DNA of 64,000 nt from Agromyces sp. H66 (GTDB lineage: Bacteria > Actinomycetota > Actinomycetes > Actinomycetales > Microbacteriaceae), in the NCBI RefSeq assembly GCF_004959775.1, contig NZ_SJZG01000002.1, positions 455,894 through 519,893 of the forward strand. The letters are read 5' to 3'. Within the stretch, counting starts at the first letter, position 1. Every line of letters starts with the position of its first letter. The translations under genes were made by a program, and so were the position numbers. Under the pieces are notes generated by a model. That model was not told where the DNA came from and made no database searches. It was given only the letters and a program-made list of their open reading frames with translations. This document shows positions 59,928 through 64,000 of the stretch, piece after piece.

Positions 59928-60651
59928 GGTCGAATCCCCCCTGGCCGTCGTCGAGCAACGGCGAGATGTGCGGCAGTTCCTCGATCGAATTGATGCCGAG
60001 GTTGGTGAGCAGCAGCTCGGTGGTGCCGTAGAGGATCGCGCCCGTCTCGGCATCCGTGTCGACCTCGGTGATGAGGCCGCGACCGAGGAGCGTGCGCACG
60101 ACGGAGTCGACGTTGACCGCTCTGATCGCCGCGATCGACGAGCGCGAGATCGGCTGCTTGTAGGCGATCACCGCGAGCGTCTCGAGCGCGGCCTGCGACA
60201 GCTTCGACGACGACTGCGTGAGCACGAAGTCGGCCACGAGCGTGTCGTACTCGGCGCGCACGTAGAACCGCCAGCCGCCGCCGACCTCCCGGAGTTCGAA
60301 GCCGCGACGGATGCCCCGTGCCGCCGTGCCCTCGTCGGCCACGTCGGTGCGCGGCTCGCCCGAGGTGCCCGTGCCGTCGTAGTCCGCCTTCAGGCGCGCG
60401 ATGGCGGCGCGCACCTCGGCGACCGGACGCGCGACGGCGGCCGCGAGCTGCACGACACCCTGCGGCTCGTCGGCGATGAACAGGATGGCCTCGAGGGCGC
60501 GGTCGAGGTCGAGCCGTGGCTGGCCGGGCACGTCGAGCGGCGTGGCGATCGACAGCTCGGGCCCGCGCTCACCCGCGGGTTGCGTCAGCTCCGCGGCATC
60601 CACCGTCTCCGCGGAATCCACCGTCTCCGCGGCATCCGTCTCACTCGTCAT
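59920..60651 (-). CDS. scpB: Segregation and condensation protein B
   Basis: 243 residues: tandem AETVDSAETVD repeat near the N-terminus, then two winged helices, LDLDRALEAILFIADEPQGVVQLAAAV (about 51-77) and LSQAALETLAVIAYKQPISRSSIAAIRAVNVDSVVRTLLGRGLI (about 155-198), matching ScpB. It binds SMC with ScpA to condense the chromosome. ATG 60651 overlaps scpA by 11 bp. Confidence 0.95.
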   Translation of the reverse strand: MTSETDAAETVDSAETVDAAELTQPAGERGPELSIATPLDVPGQPRLDLDRALEAILFIADEPQGVVQLAAAVARPVAEVRAAIARLKADYDGTGTSGEPRTDVADEGTAARGIRRGFELREVGGGWRFYVRAEYDTLVADFVLTQSSSKLSQAALETLAVIAYKQPISRSSIAAIRAVNVDSVVRTLLGRGLITEVDTDAETGAILYGTTELLLTNLGINSIEELPHISPLLDDGQGGFDLD

Positions 60652-61522
60652 AGTCGGCCCCCAGGCTCTCGAGGTTCTCATCGGACCAGCTCTCGGCGGC
60701 CCAGCGCAGCGTGAGTTCACCGAGCGGCTCGAGTTGTTCGAACCCGATGGCCGCGTGCCGGTACAGCTCAAGTACGGCGAGGAACCGCGCGACGATCATG
60801 CCGGGCTGCCCGATGCCGGCGATCAGCGCGCGGAAGGTCACGGACTCGCCGCGCCGCAGCACCGCGACGACGTGCGCCGCCTGCTCTCGGATCGACACGA
60901 GCGGCGCGTGCAGGTGGTCGAGGCCGACCGTGGGCACCTCGCGCGGAGCGAGCGCGAGCGCCGCGAGGGCCGCGAAGTCCTCGGCGCTGAGCGTCCAGCG
61001 CAGTTCGGGCTCGCGCTGGCGGAAGCGCTCCTCGAGCCGCACGTTCCGAGGGTGCCGCAGCGACTCGGCCTCGAGGTGCGTCGCGAACCAGCGGGATGCC
61101 TCCTTGAACGCGCGGTACTGCAGCAGCCGCGCGAAGAGCAGGTCGCGCGCCTCGAGGAGCGCCACGTCCTCGGCGTCGACGAGCTCGCCCTGCGGCAGGA
61201 GGCCGGCGACCTTGAGGTCGAGCAGCGTCGCGGCCACCACGAGGAACTCCGACGCGCGATCGAGCTCCTCCTCGGAGTCGAGCCCCCGCAGGTAGGAGAT
61301 GAACTCGTCGGTGACCGCCGAGAGCGACACCTCGGTGATGTCGAGCTCGTGCTTGGCGATGAGCGAGAGCAGCAGGTCGAACGGGCCCTCGAAGTTCGAG
61401 AGCGCGACGCGGAACCCCGCCGACGTCTCGTCTGCGGCCTCGTTCGTCGCGCCGTCGAGCTCCGGGGACTCGTCGGGCGCGCGCTCGTCGGGAACCGGGA
61501 CCGTCTCAGGCGACCGCGCCAC
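60641..61522 (-). CDS. scpA: Segregation and condensation protein A
   Basis: 293 residues: FEGPFDLLLSLIAKHELDITEVSLSAVTDEFISYLRG (about 44-80, kleisin SMC-binding helix), EFLVVAATLLDLKVAGLLP and the C-terminal RFLAVLELYRHAAIGFEQ. It joins SMC and ScpB. Start GTG 61522. The 3' end of the parA gene overlaps its start by 17 bp. Confidence 0.95.
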   Translation of the reverse strand: MARSPETVPVPDERAPDESPELDGATNEAADETSAGFRVALSNFEGPFDLLLSLIAKHELDITEVSLSAVTDEFISYLRGLDSEEELDRASEFLVVAATLLDLKVAGLLPQGELVDAEDVALLEARDLLFARLLQYRAFKEASRWFATHLEAESLRHPRNVRLEERFRQREPELRWTLSAEDFAALAALALAPREVPTVGLDHLHAPLVSIREQAAHVVAVLRRGESVTFRALIAGIGQPGMIVARFLAVLELYRHAAIGFEQLEPLGELTLRWAAESWSDENLESLGADYDE

Positions 61523-62393
61523 GGAAGACCAGCTCCCTCGCGAGCTGCCGATACGCCGTCGACGCCTGGTGGTCGGGCGCGAACTCGGTGATCGGGGTCG
61601 CGGCGACCGTCGCGTCGGGGAACTTCACGGTGCGTGTGATGACCGTCTCGAGCACCTTGTCGCCGAACGCGTCGACGACGCGTTCGAGCACCTCGCGCGA
61701 GTGCAGCGTGCGCGCGTCGTACATGGTCGCCAGGATGCCGTCGAGCTCGATGGCCGGGTTCAGCCGGTCGCGCACCTTGTCGATGGTCTCGATGAGCAGG
61801 GCGACGCCGCGCAGCGCGAAGTACTCGCACTCGAGCGGGATGACCACGCCGTGGCTGGCCGTGAGCGCGTTCACGGTGAGCAGGCCGAGCGACGGCTGGC
61901 AGTCGATGAGGATCACGTCGTAGTCGGGTGCCACCCGCCGGAGTACGCCGGCGAGGATCTGCTCGCGGGCGACCTCGGTGACGAGGTGCACCTCGGCGGC
62001 CGACAGGTCGATGTTCGCGGGGATCACGTCGAGCCCCTCGATCATCGTGTGCTGGATGGCGTCGGCCGGCTCGAGGCCGCGCGACAGCAGCAGGTCGTAG
62101 ATGGTCGGCGCATCGTGGGTCTGCACGCCGAGCCCGGCCGAGAGCGCGCCCTGCGGGTCGAAGTCGACGGCGAGCACCCGACGCCCGTACTCGGCGAGGG
62201 TGGCGCCCAGGTTGATGGTGGTCGTCGTCTTGCCGACCCCGCCCTTCTGGTTGCAGAGGGCGATGATGCGGGCCGGACCGTGCGAGCGCAGCGGGGCCGG
62301 CTCGGGGAAGTCGCGGTGGGGACGTCCGGTGGGACCGACCTCGGGCTCCAGCGACGCGATGCCGTCAGCCGGGTCCTGCGTCTGGTTGGTCAC
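61506..62393 (-). CDS. parA: ParA-family ATPase
   Basis: 295 residues: ARIIALCNQKGGVGKTTTTINLGATLAEYGRRVLAVDFDPQGALSAGLG (deviant Walker A about 48-56) and DVILIDCQPSLGLLTVNAL (Walker B about 141-159). Chromosome-segregation ATPase, here beside scpAB and xerD rather than near parB/origin, a common actinobacterial arrangement. Start GTG 62393. Confidence 0.94.
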   Translation of the reverse strand: MTNQTQDPADGIASLEPEVGPTGRPHRDFPEPAPLRSHGPARIIALCNQKGGVGKTTTTINLGATLAEYGRRVLAVDFDPQGALSAGLGVQTHDAPTIYDLLLSRGLEPADAIQHTMIEGLDVIPANIDLSAAEVHLVTEVAREQILAGVLRRVAPDYDVILIDCQPSLGLLTVNALTASHGVVIPLECEYFALRGVALLIETIDKVRDRLNPAIELDGILATMYDARTLHSREVLERVVDAFGDKVLETVITRTVKFPDATVAATPITEFAPDHQASTAYRQLARELVFRGAVA

Positions 62394-62449
62394 GTCTGGT
62401 CTCTCTCCTGCGTCGTCGGCGCCTGCGTCCCGCGAGTGCTTGGTCGATT

Positions 62450-63355
62450 CTAGCGAGCACGCGGGTGGGAAGCCGTGTACATCTCCCGGAGTGTATCGGC
62501 TGTGACCAGCGTGTAGATCTGGGTCGTCGCGACCGACGAGTGCCCGAGCAACTCCTGCACCACCCGAACGTCGGCGCCCCCTTCGAGCAGGTGCGTCGCG
62601 AAGGAGTGGCGCAGGGTGTGCGGTGAGACGGATGCCGCGAGCCCGGCCCGTTCGGCGGCCCGGTGGATCACGTCCCACGCGGCCTGCCGCGACATCCGTC
62701 GACCGCGAAGGCCGAGGAAGAGCGCGGGCGTCGCGGCGCCGCGCGCCGAGAGCGTCGGACGGGCGCGCACGAGGTAGGCGTCGATCGCACGGCGCGCGTA
62801 CGAGCCGAGCGGCACGATGCGCTGCTTGCCGCCCTTGCCGAACAGTCGCACCACCTCGTCGTCGACGAGGTCGTCGACGTTCAGCGACACCGCCTCGGAG
62901 ACGCGAGCGCCGGTGGCGTAGAGCAGTTCGAGCAGCGCCGTGTCGCGCAGTTCGGGCACCTCGTCGCCCCCGACCGCCGCGATGAGCGCCTCGACCTCCT
63001 CGACGGGGATGGCCTTCGGCAGGCGCATGGGGAGCTTCGGGGGGCGCAGCTCGCGCGAGACATCCGCCTCGATGACGCCCTCGTCGGCGAGGAAGCGGTG
63101 CAGGCCGCGCACCGCCGAGAGCACCCGCGCGATCGACGAGGTCGCGAGCGGGGGTCGGCGTTCGGCGCCGAGGAAGCGCACGAAGTCGGCGAGGTCCTGC
63201 TCTCCGACCGCGCCCGGTCCGTCGAAGCCGCGGGCGGCGAGCCAGTCGGCGTACAGGCCGAGGTCGCGACGGTACGAGGTGACGGTGTTGCGGGCGAGGC
63301 CGCGTTCGACCGCGAGGTGCCGCAGGTACCCCTCGACGGACGCGGTCGCGGTCAT
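62450..63355 (-). CDS. xerD: Tyrosine recombinase XerD
   Basis: 301 residues: N-terminal core-binding domain [33 protein letters not shown]; catalytic [20 protein letters not shown] (Arg I, about 146-165), [13 protein letters not shown] (Lys), [39 protein letters not shown] (His, Arg, His, Tyr nucleophile about 285). It resolves chromosome dimers at dif with XerC. ATG 63355 overlaps the Nudix stop (ATGA). Confidence 0.95.
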   Translation of the reverse strand: MTATASVEGYLRHLAVERGLARNTVTSYRRDLGLYADWLAARGFDGPGAVGEQDLADFVRFLGAERRPPLATSSIARVLSAVRGLHRFLADEGVIEADVSRELRPPKLPMRLPKAIPVEEVEALIAAVGGDEVPELRDTALLELLYATGARVSEAVSLNVDDLVDDEVVRLFGKGGKQRIVPLGSYARRAIDAYLVRARPTLSARGAATPALFLGLRGRRMSRQAAWDVIHRAAERAGLAASVSPHTLRHSFATHLLEGGADVRVVQELLGHSSVATTQIYTLVTADTLREMYTASHPRAR

Positions 63356-64000
63356 GGCCGCGCGGGCTCCCCCCGCGGCGTGGAGCGGCCCGGCCACGGG
63401 GCGTCCGCCGGGCCGAGTCCCTGCCAGCCGCGTGCGCGCGCCGCGAAGGCCGCGAGCGCGCCGTAGACGAACGACGAGTTCTGCACGCGACGCGCGAGCA
63501 CCGCGTCGACGCACTCGTCGAGGTCGGCCCACCGCGTCTGCATGTCGGCCTCCTCGGCCTCGCGTTCGAACGCCTCCTCGGTCGTCCTGAGCCCGCGGGC
63601 GAGGTAGATGCGGATCGCCTCGTCGCTGCCGCCGGGCGACGTGAAGACGTCGACGAGCACGGACCAGTCGGATGCCTCGAGGTCGCCCTCCTCGGCCAGC
63701 TCGCGCCTGGCGGTGGCGAGCGGGTCCTCCCCGTGCACGTCGAGGAGGCCGGCCGGGATCTCCCACTCGCGCGTGCGCACCGGATGCCGGTACTGGCGGA
63801 TCAGGAACACCCGGTCGTCGTCGTCGAGTGCGAGCACGGCGACCGCACCGGGGTGATCGACGTACTCGCGCACGAGACGGTGGCCGCCGAACTGGAAGGT
63901 GTCGCGGCGCACGTCCCAGACGCGTCCGTCGAACACCCGCTCGCTCTCGAGGAGCGGAAGGTCGACGCGCTCGTCGGCGAGCGGACCGGCGACCGGCCCG
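63352..64000 (-). CDS. ADP-ribose pyrophosphatase-type Nudix hydrolase (5' end cut by window)
   Basis: The minus frame runs beyond the window edge: the sequence [18 protein letters not shown] precedes [16 protein letters not shown], so the internal GTG at 63936 is unlikely to be the true start. Nudix features are [28 protein letters not shown] (Nudix box with E residues, about positions 63645-63770) and [16 protein letters not shown]. It probably hydrolyses ADP-ribose or similar sugars. Coupled to xerD by ATGA. Confidence 0.9.
   Translation of the reverse strand, partial: GPVAGPLADERVDLPLLESERVFDGRVWDVRRDTFQFGGHRLVREYVDHPGAVAVLALDDDDRVFLIRQYRHPVRTREWEIPAGLLDVHGEDPLATARRELAEEGDLEASDWSVLVDVFTSPGGSDEAIRIYLARGLRTTEEAFEREAEEADMQTRWADLDECVDAVLARRVQNSSFVYGALAAFAARARGWQGLGPADAPWPGRSTPRGEPARP

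Noticed and set aside
1..64000. CRISPR arrays, insertion sequences, prophage or rRNA genes
   Set aside because: None found: no regular direct repeats with spacers, no transposase or integrase (XerD is the housekeeping recombinase), no rRNA-like sequence.

Overview
The window is GC-rich chromosomal DNA with dense, mostly same-strand operons, start and stop codons that often overlap (ATGA or GTGA), and many start codons preceded by a TANNNT -10 box at exactly 6-7 nt, which points to leaderless mRNAs. F420-type deazaflavin oxidoreductase homologues, GntR/FadR and LysR regulators, 7Fe ferredoxin FdxA, HelR and a der-cmk-tyrA-rluB-scpB-scpA-parA-xerD-nudix housekeeping block all suggest an actinobacterium. 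The intergenic repeat around 47956-48020 and general gene style suggest the family Microbacteriaceae (Agromyces-like); this last step is inference.

Layout. 1-10344: exporter and LysR pair, an F420-type oxidoreductase, an Erm 23S rRNA methyltransferase with an apparent macrolide-sensing leader peptide and attenuator, a YihY/BrkB membrane protein, a secreted lytic transglycosylase-like protein, the msrB-msrA repair pair, and small enzymes. 10364-17582: a regulated catabolic block consisting of a fused-E1 2-oxoacid dehydrogenase and its E2, divergent from a VOC protein, a GntR/FadR regulator and a beta-hydroxyacid dehydrogenase, then an M24-fold hydrolase. Two copies of an ATTGCATCCAAT-like operator lie between the divergent promoters. 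17757-21239: a tightly overlapped minus-strand operon (membrane protein, DUF952, flavin reductase, a 50-residue zinc ribbon, nitronate monooxygenase), plus a second flavin reductase. It is divergent from a group III truncated hemoglobin and a cysteine-containing HTH regulator, which suggests a nitrosative or redox stress module. 23283-35320: a LuxR-type regulator next to a methyltransferase, Nudix, fdxA, flavin reductase, sodA, an FAD monooxygenase, polytopic membrane proteins, a TDT transporter with its LysR regulator, and a uracil-DNA glycosylase.

35340-39429: a Fic protein, then the RNA polymerase rescue ATPase helR with a rifamycin-associated element (RAE) upstream. helR is bracketed by two related 38-bp palindromic repeats. 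39484-47405: a sulfatase-fold membrane protein, a CDP-alcohol phosphotransferase, and a six-gene translationally coupled operon (MDR dehydrogenase, degenerate 6-carboxytetrahydropterin synthase homologue, GT4 glycosyltransferase, SAM methyltransferase, UPF0104-type flippase-like protein, RibD-type reductase) that looks like a pathway for a pterin- or pyrimidine-derived, glycosylated, possibly membrane-linked metabolite. This operon and the 17.8-22.4 kb redox module are my best candidates for undescribed systems.

47402-55445: tRNA-Pro(GGG), intergenic repeats, a PH-type membrane protein with MarR, GNAT, another F420-type protein, and a GH65 phosphorylase / LigD-polymerase / CHAD operon. 55502-64000: the conserved division and chromosome-segregation block. 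Resistance functions are notable: Erm (macrolides) and HelR (rifamycins), both with recognisable antibiotic-responsive control sequences. I saw no CRISPR array, insertion sequence, prophage or rRNA gene.
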